A stretch of 64,000 nucleotides of DNA, taken from Aphelenchoides besseyi. Taxonomy: Eukaryota > Nematoda > Chromadorea > Rhabditida > Aphelenchoididae. The notes beneath the pieces are model-generated. The model was not told the origin of the DNA. It saw nothing but the letters and a program-made list of their open reading frames with translations, and did not search any database. Both the position numbers and the translations under genes were made by a program. Location of the stretch: assembly GCA_024699855.1 (NCBI GenBank), contig JAMPIQ010000001.1:12152001-12216000 (forward strand), written 5' to 3'. Shown piece after piece: positions 36,029-48,109 of the stretch. Each line of letters begins with the position of its first letter. Position 1 is the first letter of the stretch.

Positions 36029-36410
36029 TACCCATGAATTTCTTATCGAGACTGAAGTTGTCAAATTCTTAAAATAGATTTGCGCAAAGATTCTCAATTG
36101 TATCAGGCGTCGAAATGCCAACTGTTGTCATTGTCTTGACAGCCCCAATTACCGAATTTGTTCTACAACTTCCAATTAACATAAAAGGCAACAAAATTTT
36201 GGTACGCAGATCGGTTGGCAGACACCTCAATGTAATTCTGAGACACACACTCGCAGGTGTTCTGTTGCCATTAATGGGCATTTCGATTGAAATTTTCGAG
36301 CGTCTGACTCACACATTTATGCTCGTGAAAGGAAACAATTTATTCGACCAATAAAACGGTTATTATGTGCAACTGGAAATTGGGTTGAGATCCTCAAACG
36401 ATCCACGTTC

Positions 36411-37025
36411 TCAGCTCTCGTCTTTGTCGTCCAGACCTCTAGAAGTCGACAAATCAATGGACCCAACTTCTTCACCACTTACCGATATCGGTAGCGAACG
36501 AAATCAATGGTTGTGATTATCGCATTATCTTCGAACACGTAAATCAAACCACCGATGGTCCACAGAACAGACATCAGAAACGCGATGAACGTTTTTTGCA
36601 CAAAATAGTTTGCAATTGCCCAAACGAATACCGAGAAGTAAATGAGTTTCGTACGAACGGAAAACAGTCGGAGATAGCGTGGTTTCTGCAAAAGGACATT
36701 AGAGCAATTACAGGAAACTAACTTGACTGTAAAGTGCGTAGACACCAAAAAGGAGTGTTAGAAGCAAAACAGAAAGAATCGTAACTGATGCGATTGTTGG
36801 CCACGAGAATGGACGCTGAAATCGACCAATAAGTAGATGTACAGACGAGTAACTTACAGCAAAAAGCGCATAGATTGTGATGGCAATTGTCGTAAAAGCC
36901 AACTCCAAAATAAGAAAATGAACGTACCAAACGAGTACATGGACTCTCAAACAACCGAGAGTCTCTTTCCGTGTATCTGTTTCTTGAAATGCGGACAACA
37001 AAAAGATAAAAAGACCAGTAGTCAT
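36411..37025 (-). CDS. Four-helix membrane protein, unknown
   Basis: 163 residues in four exons (36858-37025, 36723-36815, 36483-36685, 36411-36438). Four hydrophobic segments: MTTGLFIFLLS, then LVWYVHFLILELAFTTIAIT, then ASVTILSVLLLTLLFGVYAL, then KTFIAFLMSVLWTIGGLIYV. Short loops and a small acidic tail (GLDDKDES). The size and topology resemble tetraspan families such as LAPTM or MARVEL, but no diagnostic motif is seen. The last intron (36439-36482) begins immediately before a stop that would otherwise end the frame. Lies 282 bp downstream of Twinkle on the same strand. Confidence 0.65.
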
Positions 37026-37306
37026 TTAACGTCAAACAAAATGATTGCACAACAGAATCTGCATTAAACATAAGACTAAATTTTTCTCAGTTGCTATGAA
37101 TTAAGCTCATTTATTTGATTCATAAGAGGACTACAATGTAAATTTACCGTATAATTAGCTTTAGATAATCTATTAGTCTACGGTTAGTTTTGTTGCTCGG
37201 TTATGAATTGAGAAAGACCAAGAGAACCAAACTGTCCATTCAATAAAATCAGAAAGCAATGAAAGACGACGGTTAGATGAAATAAGTACACGTGGAATGG
37301 TTTTGT

Positions 37307-39881
37307 TCATTTCATTGAATGCGAATGGTCAACAAGAGTGTACGTATAGGTGGCAGTTGCAAAGATCAATTCCAATTTGTCGGTTTCCACACGACGACCA
37401 CCGTATCGGTTTTTCAAGATCTAAAAAACGGTGATCATTAAACTTGATAGAAGTAGTAAACGAACGTAAAGATACTTGCGTTCACGCCCCCGATCATTAG
37501 AATCACGACGACGTTGAATCGCCAGAACGTTGTCGGCTTCTTGTGTTATACGAACTGAACCTCCGATGTGTTGCAATTCCAAGTCTTCACCCTACGAACA
37601 CACACTTTATTCAGTAACAACTTTCAAACTCACGTCTGGAATCTTACGAGTATGAACAACAACCGTAATGTGCACTCCGAGATCATTAGCCATGCGACGA
37701 AGTCGTCCAATAAAACGATCCTAAAAACTCTAGAATGTTTTTTCACGTTTCTACTTACTTGTGTATTGTATTTATCCTGTGCAGTAGAGTTTTCGTTCTG
37801 CAATGTCGCCATTCCAACCAGAAACTGAAGATTGTCGATGACCACGTGTTGAATTCCAGCAGCAATCACTTGAGCTTGAATGTCCTGAATGATTAGATGT
37901 TCTAAGTGGTTATTGCAACGAAGAACATACATCCGCAATTTGACCAACAGTTTTGTTTCGAAATTCGCTCGTTTTCATCACAATCATTTCACCATGTGAG
38001 CGTTCAAATTTGTCCAACCACGCTTCAACTAAACAGCTCTTCTCGTCAAGAAACTTAGTTGATAACTAACCAGAGGGATGATGGTCGATTCGATGCAAGG
38101 GCAGTCTAAAACTACTATTTACACACGAACAAAAACAACACAAAGTGAGTTAGCGCAGCCGTTGTGCCAAAAACCAAACACCCAAAATCAATCAACTCGC
38201 TTACGCGTTCCGACACCCGTGCAAATTCAATCAAAATTACACAAAGAAAACGACTGCGCGTCCTCAATACTAAGGCACGTTAAAAGCTCGTTGAAACATA
38301 CTTCAGGCCATTATGAAAAGAACGGGAGCGCGCTAGCGATTTGATTGCTGTTGGCCTGCATAATCAGTCGAGTGCACGGAAATGAATTTATCAAACTTAC
38401 GCAGCAAATTGAACCAACATCCATTTCAAGATCTTTTCGTCCGGCATCTCCTATAATCGACGAAATTCTGGAGACCTGAAGATAACTTACAAAACTACAG
38501 AACATTGTTCGAATCTAGAATTCTTGTTTAACATCTCAATACATTCTAACTCACTCCTTGACTGAACAGATCCATACTGTACTCACACAAAAACGTAGTC
38601 TTTCCGTAGCCAGTACCTCCAGTGAGAACGGTCTGAAGTTTAAGCTGTTAAGTAAACTGTGAATTCTCTTCCAACCAATTCGCCTGGTCGAAATCCTTTT
38701 AAATAGCGATTGAGAACATCCAAACGTTTCCACTGAAATTAAACGGTTTTCGGGTGGAAGATCGTTTGCTCTTGCCTGTGCATAACCGGACATTTTTGAG
38801 TTGTTTTGAACCAACTCGTTTTTGACTTCATCTCGAATATCAACCAACGATCGAAACCCACGGTATCGCACACGTACCGCTTCTAAGATTCCCTTCAAAA
38901 TCTCGTTGGCTCGATCATCACGTAACAACTCCACTGGTCGTTCTGGTTTACTAAATTTCCACGTTATTCACTTTATTTCACCATTTGAACTTACGTTATA
39001 ATGTAACAACGAGCCGAATTCAAGTACGAAGCATAGTCTTTGGCGTGCTTTTCGTGTATTAGCGGAAACCACAAATAAATCAAATCGAAATCCTCGAGAT
39101 ACGGGAAGATCGTTTGATCCAACTTTTCACCATTGGGCAACGAAAGTGCTGGAATTCCGTTCGTTGAATCGTACACCGCCAGAGCATCACGTTCGTTAGT
39201 TGTAAGTACTACACGGTTGTCCGCTGGAGTGATCATGTGCAAACCAAAGATTCCGTTAAATTTTTGATTTCTAAATCCAATTAAACGCTCTTTCCCATTC
39301 ATTTCAACTCACTTGTTGTCTTCGTCGGGCAGATTCTCTTTCTCCAATTTGTCTCCTAAACTGCGAATAATCTTCAATCCGTTCGGGATTCGACCACGAG
39401 TAGCTGGACCTCGGTAGCGTGGATAACAAAGTGCTTGAAATTGTAATTTAATCAAGTACTTTGTTGTGATCTACCTGCATGATCATAATTATCCATGTGA
39501 CCACGAACATGATAGCGACTCAACGTCGAAGATGTGATCTGCTGAAAACAGGATCATGAATAGAGTTCTCTTTTGAGATCTTACATCAATGCCCAATTGA
39601 ACTAAAAGTGAGCGGAATTCTGCTTGATCATCCGCATTTCGAACATCACCAAGATCAATGGATTCGCCCCAAATGTGTCTGATTTGAGGATCAACTGGTG
39701 GTTGTTGAGGTGGCGGCATTGGGTTCGGATTCGAGTTGTCGGCACCGTCCGGATCCGATGGATTCTCGTTCGGTTCGTCCGAGTTGTTTGCCGAATTGTC
39801 GCTGCTCGGTGCTTCCGTTCCAACTGCACCGGTGTCCGATCCGCGAGCCGACAGCTTTTCAGCGCTGAAAACAGATTTCAT
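37307..39881 (-). CDS. twnk-1: Mitochondrial replicative helicase Twinkle
   Basis: 576 residues in fifteen exons, total in frame. It unwinds mtDNA at the replication fork. N-terminal region: [12 protein letters not shown] and [12 protein letters not shown], matching the primase-like part of human Twinkle; then [22 protein letters not shown]. Helicase core: Walker [20 protein letters not shown], then [21 protein letters not shown], Walker [23 protein letters not shown], and ILKNRYGG near the end. The zinc-finger part before QIRHIW is replaced by a short acidic Pro/Asn-rich stretch, and no mitochondrial presequence is obvious, so an upstream exon may be missing. One exon is 24 nt (38491-38514). 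The intron 38733-38775 is GC-AG. Intron 38106-38400 is 295 nt. Exons from 5': 39585-39881, 39475-39541, 39313-39433, 38995-39270, 38776-38950, 38676-38732, 38555-38632, 38491-38514, 38401-38450, 38071-38105, 37931-38028, 37759-37884, 37634-37720, 37466-37591, 37307-37420. Confidence 0.92.
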
Positions 39882-40844
39882 AGTCAATTAACAACTAGTA
39901 GCTTATTGGAAACCAAAAATTTGTGAAAACCTCGTGGTTGAAATTGAAGGGAAATTTATGCGAAAAGAAATCCTATTTGCCGTGAACCAAAGCAAATTGA
40001 GCGTACTTCTATGGCGGTCGTAAAACCGGGACTTCGAGTAAATTTCAATACAGGGTCTTTTCGTCTTACGACTTCCGGCCTATTGATCTCGCATTCTCGA
40101 TATCTTCCTTTTGAAAAGTAGGCATTTGAGAACTTCCTTATGTGCATTCTCGATTACCGTAATCGTGTTATAAACGTTGTTCTGACAAATCATTGAGTTC
40201 AATTCATCTTGTTAGATGTTACTTCACTAAATGTATTCTAAATATTTGGAGAACATCCCTTTCACTTTAAGGTGACAACTAACATCGCTTATCGCCAATT
40301 ACAAAGAAACACTTGAGATTACGCAGCTTGCGATTTCGAGCTTTTGCTTCAAGCGAATAGTCGGCGTTTTATTACGTAAGTCGAGTAGAGACATTAACAC
40401 TTATCGCTGACTTACTTGAGTTATGCTTTAGAGCATCTGTCTAAGGATCAAAAGATTACCGTTAAGTGCTCCAGATTTATAGTATTTAACGGCACTAATC
40501 TTTGAGACCGTACTACTTGCGCGGTTAACGCAATTCGCATACAAGGCCAAAGCAACATGTGGTAAGATATCGGATTGTCTTTGCGCGCTGTACAGAGAAC
40601 TTACCAATTTTCATTTGACCATTTTAACGATGAACCAGACGAAAATCGTACAATTTGCATCTTTTAGGTCTAGCAGTAAAAAACGAATAATAAAAGTGTT
40701 TTGCATCAACTGACCACCAAAACGGTGAACAGAACTGAATGGTCGACCGACTTCCGGTCCGCTTGACAATTAACTTTGCCGGTTACTTGTGATTATCAAA
40801 AGTTGTCATTTTAGATCACAATCACGTATTCAATTATTGACTTA
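39882..40844. other. Intergenic interval
   Basis: Roughly 960 bp, AT-rich, with no supported gene. It should contain the Twinkle promoter and, if present, a missing 5' exon for it. Nothing else recognised. Confidence 0.5.
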
Positions 40845-42675
40845 CTATCCACGACCCACAAACATTGTCGGCTCGTCGGCATCACTTTCGGTCGATGGTG
40901 GAACGTAAATCGCATAATCGTCGAGGTAGCGAACAGTCAACGACGACTTTTTTTTTCGTTTTGGTCTCTTTAACGCTGATGGTGGTCCATTCGATTGTCG
41001 GTCATTTTGACTTCGAGAGTGCAGAGTGGACGTGTAATGTTGAGACCGTCGGCGCGTATTGACCGGTGGTATTAGTTGAGAATAGCGACTCGGATATTGT
41101 CGTCGTAGAAAAGCCGATTCTTCGGGTCTTAGTCGATGTCGAATATCGAAATGAGATGATGAACGATTCAAATTTGATGCTCGATAGGCTCTAGGATCTT
41201 CGTGTCTCCAAAACTGTTGATCATCTTCCAGATCGGCTTCCGAATCGCTTATACTTGCGTATCCAACATGACCGTACGGAACTCGGCTTCCTAATACCGT
41301 TTCTGTTGGCCGATCCCAGATTGGAGCAGCGATTCCGTTTGACCATTGCCGAGGCCCAAGGCCGAAAGAAGGACGTTGTCGACGAGGAATTGCGACAAAG
41401 CAGGCGTTACAAATTTTCAATTATTTCAAAGACAATGACGAATATAAGGTAGAAAAATGTGAACAATTTTTGAACGATCGAAATCGCCTACGAATAAAAA
41501 CGATAAATTGCAACGGCCTTTTGATGGTTCTTTCTCCTCGGGCCTCTCGAACCGCTTGACGTCCGTCTTACAGTCGAGTCTATTTTATTGGCCATTGGTT
41601 CGGTCCACTGACTTCCGCTCAAATTGCCAACTTTCGTATGTTTTTGGTTTTTTTTCGATGGTGAACATCAGTCGACCTGTCGCTTTTTCGTTTCAGAACG
41701 AACTAAATTGAGATGTTGCACATTTGAGCGCCAATGATAAACACCTCCCCAAGTTCTCCTTTGTTGTTCTCACAATTCAAGCAGCGTGAGTTTTCCAGTG
41801 CAAAGAAGAAAGTAGTTCGAGAAATCAAAAATATGAGACTGAACAATCGTACTACGACGTTGTTGTTTGTAAGAGAGATTTTAAAACGATAGTTTTTCAA
41901 CTCAAATATCATACCAATTGTGCGTTTAGACACTTACTTTTCTCTCAATCGTCTTAAGTTCGCTAAATGTTCTTGCTTACGACGTTCGTCACGATCTTGC
42001 TTTTTGACCATTAAATCGAGATACGAGATGTTGTCGAATAAGTCAGTGTCCAACTAAAACAAACCAGTTACTGGGCATCATATTGCAACATAACCTCATC
42101 GATTCCCGTCAAAGCAACACGGTCCAATTCATCGATTAATTCGGGTTTCAAGGCTGTTCGCAATGGAGGCATTCTTGTCGATCGTTTCTCAGCCTTTGGT
42201 ATCGCTGTCAGAGTTCGACTTGAAGTAGATGGTGGTGGCGAATCGTAGCCGTAATCAACGACAAAAGCGACGGTTTTTTTGGCAGTCGGTTCAGGACTCT
42301 AGAAGATTCAGGTTGTGAACTTCGAGATTGAATAGCAAAAAGACCGCTGGCTGGCACCTTGAAATGCATCTTAACTTCCGGTCACTCTTTCACAAAAAGT
42401 GGCCATTTGCTCAATGATTTTCTTCCTGGTCCGGCAATTTTATTTGCTCTATGATCGGTCAAAGATACGAGATACCCTTTCTTCGAAGATAATTAGTGTT
42501 CAAACAAACGAACTAAAAATCTCAAATCTCTTTGGACTACAATCTCTAACACAAGCAAAATAACATGTCACTTGAATACCAATTACCATCCCGACTTTCA
42601 GATTAACGTGATTACAAACACATCTTCTCGATTATAACACAAATCACTTACTCGATCGTTTGTTCGTGCACTCAT
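40845..42675 (-). CDS. Uncharacterised charged protein (join to last exon tentative)
   Basis: Exons 42652-42675, about 42094-42298 and 41938-42053 are well bounded. They encode MSARTNDRSPEPTAKKT, a Pro/Ser-rich stretch, and an acidic-basic helical end (LDTDLFDNISYLDLMVKK and RRKQEHLANLRRLREK). A long open frame at 40845-41419 encodes a further polar, Arg/Ser-rich chain (DSEADLEDDQQFWRHEDP, ending MFVGRG). It can be joined in phase through an acceptor TATAAG at 41248, giving 248 residues, but that acceptor is weak and the intron would be about 690 nt. The two parts could be separate genes. First intron is 353 nt. No domain recognised. Confidence 0.45.
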
Positions 42676-43638
42676 CGCTTCTGATAGCAAAATCGCTGAA
42701 TCCCTTTTAAATCAGTAGTTTACTGAATATCCTCAAGCAACCTAAGCATTTGAACAAACAACTTCACAGGTTTTCGTACCAACGTCCGGCCAACACACGA
42801 GCGCGCTTCAACGCGCCATCTAACGACTACTTTCCGGTTTGTATCGTAAAACTCACTGGCAAATTTCGCTTCTTCGTACAATATCTAATCATTTGAGTAA
42901 GCGCCAAAAATAGGCTGCTTTTTGGTAGTGCTTACTACTTGTTTCCAGTTCAACTGAAAGTTTTTCACTTCAATCGATCACAAATGACCAAAAGTTTATG
43001 TTAGTCACGAACTTGTATTCTACAACCAAAAATTAAGACGTTTAAAAGACAATATGCGCAGAGAAGGGTTTATGAATACTATCCTAGGCTTTCACGTTGT
43101 CATCTCTTTGATGCCATGGATTACAACAAAAACGATTGTTTGAATTAAAAGAGATATGAATAGGGACCATCTAACGAATATGTTTGTGCTACAATTGAAC
43201 ATGCGTGTTGGAGAGAACAAGTAAAGATTACTCGATTTAAGAGTAGAGAGGAGGGTAAGAACGATGGAAGTTTATGGAAGTCGATTATATCGACCATTGG
43301 TATTTCATTTCATTTGAGTAGTTTTTTGGTCAATGAATAAGTGCAGTGGAATACAAGTGCTTATACAGGCGCAATGTTGAACATAAAAACAATGTTTGGT
43401 TTAGTTATTATACGTGGGTTATAAGTTCAGAAGATGTTAAGAGAGATTTGTTTGAACTTTATAGAATTAGAAAACAACGACACAATACAAATCGGCTAGG
43501 ATAATTATCAGAAAATAGAATAAGCGAACGGTAAATATTCCCCGACTTTACGTATCCGATTTTTGTTGTGTCGTTAACCGATTTTTTTGATGTTCAGCAA
43601 ACGCTTAATATTTATTGCTCTATTTATGGTGCTATCCA
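42676..43638. other. Intergenic interval
   Basis: AT-rich, about 960 bp, no supported gene, RNA gene or repeat seen on either strand. Confidence 0.5.
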
Positions 43639-45233
43639 TTATTCACTCACGAGGTTTACAGGGAGATTTTCGACTGATGAGGTTTCAATTTGCTCCGGTG
43701 TTAGAAGATTGCCAAACGTCGAATCTGATGAATTGAACGAAGGCATATTGGAGACCGTTGGCGCAAAGAACTGATGATACCAATGATTCCAGTTGTTACT
43801 GTCACGACGCAACGACTCCATTTCTCGCTCTAAATCGGCGATATGTTTTGCTCGATTCTGAAAGAAACGACAAGATTATGAGTTGTAATTTCAAACAGAA
43901 CTCACATTTAATTGATCTTTGGTGTCGGTGTGTTGTTGAATCCATTTATCGCGTTCATCTTTCAATTGTTTTTGTTCCTTCAACAACTGAGAATTAGTCG
44001 ACTTCAGTTCTTCGACAGTTTGTAGTGCTGTACGCGTCTCGATCTTCTGGAGTTCAGTTTGAGCGTTGGCAGATAACAACTGAAAGGTTATCGTTTGATA
44101 GAAGTCTAACATTTCAACTCACGAGTTGTTGCTTTTCGGTGACTTCGTCCTTTAAATGTTTGACGACGCCGTTTAGTTCGGCTAATCTTTGAATCGATTG
44201 ATTCTTCCAAGCTTGTGCAGCCCTTACGGCTTCATTGGCAAAGTCATCTTTTAACTAAAAACCAAAAAAGTTATGCGATTTAAAAGTGAAACTGACCTTT
44301 TGAAGAGTACGGTCGTGTTCTTCTTTAAGTTTCTGAATGCTAGCATCCTGATGACTCTTTTGTTCCTGGAGAGCTTTACTTTGGGACTCCAACTCCTTCA
44401 ACAACATCTCATTTTCTCTAGACAACTGATCCAACCGAACACGCGATTCTTCCATAAGTTTCTCATGCTTTGCATCTTTCTGTTCTTGAACGTTCTTTGA
44501 CTCTTTTTTTACAGCTTCCAACTGACTGTACAATTTGCTCGTGGACTGCTCGAGATCAACGTATTCCTTGCACTTCTTATGATAACGTCGGATAGCAGTT
44601 TTGCTATCCTCTCGATATTTCTCCATGTCTATCTTTTGCTTTTCAACTTCAGCTTCCATTTTACGAAAGTCATCTGATTTCACTGCGTACTAAAAACAAG
44701 AAGAATCGGTAAACAACGTTTCAAAGAATAAACAACTTACTAACTCTTTCAGTTCTCTAAAATCTTTTCGGAGTTGAGCTAATTGAACCTCTAATTGCAG
44801 TGAATCAGTTTGACACTCCGCATGAGCAGTTGAAACGGAAGTGTCGGTTGTCAAACGACTTCGTTTTGATGGCGGTGATTGGCTCGTTGCTGAACCTGAG
44901 ATGTTTGCAGCCGAACCTTGCTGAGTTGAAGTCAATGGTTTACGTAGCTGAAAATACAAAAATGCAAAGAATCTAACAAACGAGAACTTACAAGTGTGGA
45001 GGTATTTTTTAGCTTCTTTGATGAAGGCGTCGATGCGATCTCAGTTGGCCTAAAGATGCCTTCATAAACGTGGTGTTCTCGTCCCTGAAATGCCCACGAT
45101 CACAAAGCATATTGACAAATGGTTCACTTACCCGATTATGTCCGCTGGACAATCGTCTGTGCGAGATCGGATTCTTTACAGATGATACATAACTGCGGAC
45201 CTTAGTTTGATTTTCCCCATCGTCGAAAGACAT
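43639..45233 (-). CDS. Long coiled-coil protein
   Basis: 439 residues in seven exons (45132-45233, 44992-45084, 44741-44947, 44297-44689, 44123-44254, 43906-44079, 43639-43857), all in phase. The first 100 residues are polar with a basic patch (PPSKRSRL) that could be a nuclear localisation signal. Residues about 115-390 form continuous heptads (LEVQLAQLRKDFRELKEL, KLYSQLEAVKKESKNVQEQ, LKDERDKWIQQHTDTKDQ). The C terminus is aromatic and polar (NWNHWYHQFFAP). Such architecture suits a scaffold, centrosomal or chromatin-associated protein, but no family-specific motif is seen. Confidence 0.7.
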
Positions 45234-45376
45234 CCCCCTTTGAATTGTTTATGAAGATACGTAAACACATGTTCGGTTAACCAAAACCACGCAAATTGAA
45301 ATTTTCGACAATTTTGAAAACACAATAGTAAGAAAAGGAATTATTTAAATCAAAACAAATCTACATTCAATTATCC

Positions 45377-45738
45377 ATGAGTATACAAAGATACAAAATT
45401 TTGAATAATTTTAATCCAAAGACACGCTCCACTAACTGTTATTATAACGTGAACTGGAAACTGATAACTCGATTCATCAACAAAGTATTCGATGAAAAGA
45501 AAACTTCTTATTTGCAATGCGAATCAATTAAACGAACGAAAAGTAAGTGTGAAGAACAACAAGTTTCTTAGTCTTCTGAGTTGGCTAGTGCACTATTAGT
45601 GTTGCAGCCTTGAGCGACGATACAGCTACCAACGGCGATACAGCTGCTAACGGCGATACAGCTGCCAACGGTGATTTATTTGATAAGAAAAAAACACCGA
45701 TGAAGATTGAATTCAGAAAAGGAATCGAGAAGCAATAA
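45377..45738 (+). CDS. Small protein with a GDTAAN repeat
   Basis: 98 residues in two exons (45377-45542 and 45608-45738), joined in phase 1 across a 65-nt GT-AG intron (GTAAGTG to GTTGCAG). Exon 1 encodes a basic chain with two cysteines (MSIQRYKILNNFNPK, TNCYYNVNWKLITRF). Exon 2 starts TLSDD and continues with three tandem six-residue units (DTATNG, DTAANG, DTAANG) from an 18-bp repeat, then a basic end (KKKTPMKIEFRKG). There is no signal peptide. Supported by frame, splice sites and the in-frame repeat. No family recognised. Confidence 0.5.
45616..45669 (+). repeat. 18-bp tandem repeat, three copies, coding
   Basis: Three copies of GGCGATACAGCTGCNAAC (first copy starts GAC) at 45616-45633, 45634-45651 and 45652-45669, followed by a partial GGTGAT. 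The unit is a multiple of three and lies in frame inside the second exon of the small gene at 45377-45738. Confidence 0.9.
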
Positions 45739-46722
45739 GCACGAGTGCAAACCATTGAACAAGACTATTCAATAGTTCGATAAGCTTACGATTGGAAAAC
45801 TCGTAAGTCTGATCGAATGTCGTATTCTACGCAAACCGCACCCGTGCTATAGAATCACGTCTTTCGGACAAACTTCCGCTCAATATCCAAGACTCAAGAG
45901 TTTACTTTTGTCTTAAATCAGTTGTTTCTGTTGTCTGAAATTGTTCAATGGTACTTTTCTTACTCGAGGTAGCATAAAAACCATCGAATTATTCGCTCGC
46001 AGACATGCTCTCGAAAGCTATAAACAAGTTCATGTTGCGCATTGCAGTTGCGCAGACCCCGGCGCGTGCCTTGCGACCAGAAAACTGGGGCTTCGGTCAA
46101 ACCCGATCCGCCTACTACGAACACAAATTGTTTAATCCGTGAAGATTGGCCGGTTATATTTCAAAGACAGAGATCCGACATTGGAAAATGTTTATAATTG
46201 GAACGAGAAACCAAAACGATCGGTTCAAACCTCCCAAAAAAACCATCAGATAATCCGAAAAAACTAGAACGGTTTGTTGACCAAGATCGTAATCCAAACT
46301 GCTCAACGCTTCCGAACTCAAAAAAGAACATCATTCAAAATGACCAAAGAACCTTGGAACTGAAAGTGTTGCGAACGGCCAAGGCGGTCTGTTTGACGGC
46401 AACGTCACTTATCTTGCAGCCCCAAAAGCTCTCGCTGTTTTCCGTAGTCTTTCGCCGCTCAAAGGCTGACGCACGAACGGTCATATGATGCAAAAGAACA
46501 CGGAAACGTTGGAGAGAAAAGACAATGCAAACAGAAAGAAAATGCATTTGATCGGTATTCACTGAAGTTCATCTCCAGCAGCTGCAAACAATTGCAATTG
46601 CAGCTCTAAGCCTATAATCAGTTATCGAATCAAAATTACAATCGGAATTTAATTCACATGTAATTGACAAACACAATACCCGATAAACTATAACGATATA
46701 ACTGACGGACTATAGATCTGAA
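45739..46722. other. Intergenic interval
   Basis: About 980 bp. A frame at 46198-46488 (+) starts only with TTG and has no splice sites or motifs. No gene is called. Confidence 0.45.
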
Positions 46723-47388
46723 TTATTCTACGGACACTGATTCTGAAGTCTTCGAATACGCGTAAAACAACATGGACGACAATGTCTTTCGATGATGTTC
46801 GAGACAAAGCCAATAGAAGATTGGAGTTGTTGCCGAGGCACCAGTGAGAATCCAACAAACACTTTTGTGCGATACACAGATTATCGAAACAAATGTCAAT
46901 GTGCTCAGCATCAAAAGAGACAATCTTTTGCTCGAAATCTTCGGAGTGATAAGTGAAAACAATGTACTTGCAATGGCAGACGCAGCTGCAAAGAATTGAT
47001 ATCGTTAATTTCGGTATTCATAGTCACTTACCGGTGATGTAGACAATCGAATCGGTTAACTGAGATGAGATCATGAATGCACAGTAGGTTATCATAGCAA
47101 ACGTTCCGGCCCCAAACGCCAACATCAAAAATGTCAAACCGACTGCAATCACCGGAGCAACAAACGCTTGGAAGATCAATTGATGAAACTGTCGTTCGCT
47201 TTGACGTTTACGATAACTTCCAGTCGAGTTAAATGCTAAAAAAGGCGTCAAAATACGATTATCTGTAAGGAACATACAATTCGGTTCGGAAAAAGATGTA
47301 TGTAGAGTCATTTTACTGGTTGTTAAAGTGAATGGTTGCCATGAAATTTGAAGCTTAATCAGCCTCAAGTCAGTTTTTGTGTAAATTC
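46723..47388 (-). CDS. Multi-pass membrane protein, 3' exons
   Basis: Two linked exons, 47032-47388 and 46723-46985, joined in phase across a 46-nt intron. The first has a basic loop (GSYRKRQSERQFHQL) followed by helices (APVIAVGLTFLMLAFGAG and MITYCAFMISS). The second has SLLMLSTLTFVSIICVSH, CWILTGASATTPIFYW, then a basic end. A 42-nt in-frame segment within the first exon has GTATGT and TTTTTTAG ends and is probably an intron. The pattern of a basic loop then helices and a final P-containing helix recalls nematode serpentine chemoreceptors, but this is weak. The 5' exons were not resolved; an open frame at 47466-47651 may belong to it or to another gene. Confidence 0.45.
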
Positions 47389-48109
47389 CTAAAAGAACAT
47401 GAATAAGAACGCAACAAAAGGCGATAAATCAATGACACGCTTTGTGGCCTGCAACAACGATTACATCATACAACAGCAAATTCTAGAGTGTGAAATTTAA
47501 GAAAACACTCCCGAACAGCGTACTTGACGGCAATGAGTAATGAATCACGTTCGTTTTGCGGACCACGAATAGCACAATAAAGAATCTTAATAGTCGGTTG
47601 GCATGAAAGGGAGCGGCTGTTGGCGTATAAATCGGAATAGCAAGAACTCAAGAGTTCAAATAAACACGTTCTTATGGAAAGCTCTCGTCATCGTTTGTTT
47701 TATCAGTGAGTATTAGCTCTCATAACAAACTGAGTTCTTATACTCAACAAGTTTCTCACCAATCACTCAACAAAAACCCCAGGTGTTGGAAAAAAGAATC
47801 GCGGTAGAGCGAACAAACGTTTTTTTAATCAGTTCGCTTAATGTTTTGCCTTTTTAAAGCTTCGCTGCTGATTCCCATTTGCTATAAAACGCATTTGCTG
47901 TCTCCAACCTTCAGGTTTTTATTCGATGAAAACACCCGAAAAGTCCGATGAAAACAGACACACGATATCAGCCGCGGCTTTTGACCGATCAGTCGAACAG
48001 ACGAAAACACGAGAAAATGTTTATTGAAACAATTAACAAGAAAACAAAGACGGTTAATAGTCTAGAGATTACAGAAAACATGAGAGGCCGAGAGATCTCG
48101 AAATGAGTT

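Noticed and set aside
36115..36354. 79-codon plus frame before the four-helix gene
   Set aside because: Mirrored by an antisense frame, lacks a start context and family motif; not continuous with the Cys-loop fragment.
46060..46110. GC-rich stretch considered as a possible tRNA
   Set aside because: No A-box/B-box pair or cloverleaf could be drawn. No tRNA, rRNA or spliced-leader RNA was recognised anywhere in the window.
47466..47651. Minus frame with a block VKYAVRECFLKFHTLEF recalling the Wnt EC..qF region
   Set aside because: No RWNC motif or other conserved Wnt cysteines follow, and no start ATG is in frame; the similarity is too short.
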